Shown in pieces: positions 5,098 through 5,666 of a DNA stretch of 5,666 bases (the first letter of the stretch is position 1; each line of letters opens with the position of its first letter). Source of the DNA: Fretibacterium sp. Lineage in GTDB: Bacteria; Synergistota; Synergistia; Synergistales; Aminobacteriaceae. Below the pieces are notes generated by a model that saw only the letters and a program-made list of their open reading frames with translations, searched no databases and had not been told where the DNA came from. The position numbers were made by a program, and so were the translations under genes. The stretch lies in contig JAEEGY010000074.1 of the NCBI GenBank assembly GCA_016280565.1, forward strand, positions 1-5,666. Direction: 5' to 3'.

Positions 5098-5666
5098 AAT
5101 GCGCCTCCTTTTCCCGGCGTGGCCGCCACGCGGGACTCCAGCGCCGTGTGGAGCGTCATACGGTCGGCAAACTCAATGGAGCCCCCCACAGGCAGACCAA
5201 AGGCCAGGCGCGTGACCTTCAGGTCCTCCCGCAGCCCCTCGGCCTCCTTCAGCACCTCCAAAAGGGTGTAGTAGGTCAGGTCCCCCTCCATCTTGGGGTT
5301 CGTAGCGATAATGACCTCCCGCGCGTTGAGCTCCCGGATGTGGGACAAAAGGAACTCCACGCTCTCCTCGCTCAGTTCCTCGTCGTCAAAAGGGGAGACC
5401 CGCCCGCCTAGGACGTGGTAAAGTCCGTTGTAAACGCCCGCCTGTTCAAAGGAGACCAGGTCCTCGATGTCCTCCACGATGCAGAGCGTCCCCCGGTCCC
5501 TCAGCGCATCGCGGCAGATAGGGCAGGGGTCGCCCTCCGAGATGTTGCCGCACTCGCTGCACGTGTGGAGCCTGTCCTTCAGCGAGGCGATACGGCTGCC
5601 CAATTCCCGCAGTTCAGCGGGGTCTTTTTTTAAAAGGTAAAAGACCATCCTCCTTGCGCTCTTGCC
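5094..5666 (-). CDS. recR: Recombination mediator protein RecR, 5' end cut by window edge
   Basis: RecR works with RecO/RecF to load RecA on gapped DNA during recombinational repair in the cytoplasm. 190 residues are visible. The reading frame stays open to the window edge: the six codons before the ATG at 5648 encode GKSARR, which with the following MVFYLL matches the end of the RecR helix-hairpin-helix region. That ATG is therefore an internal methionine, and roughly ten N-terminal residues lie outside. Next comes a four-cysteine zinc finger (CSEC, then CPIC), then the Toprim domain with CIVEDIEDL, VSPFDDE and ATNPKMEGD, and the family C-terminal signature GLPVGGSIEFAD. The AGGAGG abutting that ATG is an Arg-Arg codon pair, too close to serve as a ribosome site. 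The stop codon overlaps the start of ispDF by 4 nt (TTGA), which implies one transcript. Family assignment is very secure. Confidence 0.96.
   Translation of the reverse strand, partial: GKSARRMVFYLLKKDPAELRELGSRIASLKDRLHTCSECGNISEGDPCPICRDALRDRGTLCIVEDIEDLVSFEQAGVYNGLYHVLGGRVSPFDDEELSEESVEFLLSHIRELNAREVIIATNPKMEGDLTYYTLLEVLKEAEGLREDLKVTRLAFGLPVGGSIEFADRMTLHTALESRVAATPGKGGAF

Noticed and set aside
5646..5654. AGGAGG plus ATG as the start of recR
   Set aside because: No spacing exists between the purine run and the ATG, and the codons upstream continue the RecR helix-hairpin-helix sequence to the window edge.
1..5666. CRISPR array, insertion sequence, tRNA, phage or defence genes
   Set aside because: No spaced direct repeats, terminal inverted repeats, transposase or RNA gene signatures were seen on either strand.

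Overview
The window is a compact stretch of housekeeping genes, all on the minus strand, so it reads from high to low coordinates. In transcription order it holds recR (5' end cut off by the window edge), a fused ispDF, gltX, a 62-residue acidic ORF of unknown function, rpsD, and metK preceded by a SAM-I (S-box) riboswitch.

Organism: GC-rich coding sequence, strong GGAGG-type ribosome sites, a SAM-I riboswitch on metK, rpsD apparently outside a ribosomal-protein operon and an IspD-IspF fusion. The combination does not look like an enteric proteobacterium. A member of Synergistota or a GC-rich Bacillota relative is my guess; this is inference from gene content and was not tested by any search.

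Layout. (1) 5666-2335 is a tight run. recR overlaps ispDF by 4 nt (TTGA) and ispDF overlaps gltX by 4 nt (ATGA), so the three are very probably co-transcribed and translationally coupled. The acidic ORF begins 25 nt after gltX. The products are unrelated in pathway: recombination repair, isoprenoid precursor synthesis and tRNA charging. (2) 2334-2202 is the rpsD leader, with a good sigma-70-like promoter, three GTTTGG copies and a small hairpin. (3) rpsD, 2201-1605, is followed at once by a short terminator-like hairpin and a second hairpin with a GCAA loop. (4) 1604-1297 is the metK control region. It holds a -10 box, the SAM-I aptamer (P1 to P4 can all be drawn), an 8-bp antiterminator helix that competes with a 14-bp intrinsic terminator, then an additional very stable GC hairpin before the metK ribosome site. 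(5) metK, 1296-91, ends at a strong intrinsic terminator at 68-41. Bases 1-40 show nothing recognisable.

How it works together: the clearest regulatory circuit is feedback on metK. Its product, S-adenosylmethionine, should bind the aptamer in the leader and stop transcription before the gene. I found no mobile element, CRISPR array, tRNA, rRNA or defence system, and no evidence of an undescribed multi-gene system. The points most worth a second look are the acidic ORF after gltX, the extra hairpin in the metK leader, and residue drift in conserved motifs of GltX and the IspF domain.
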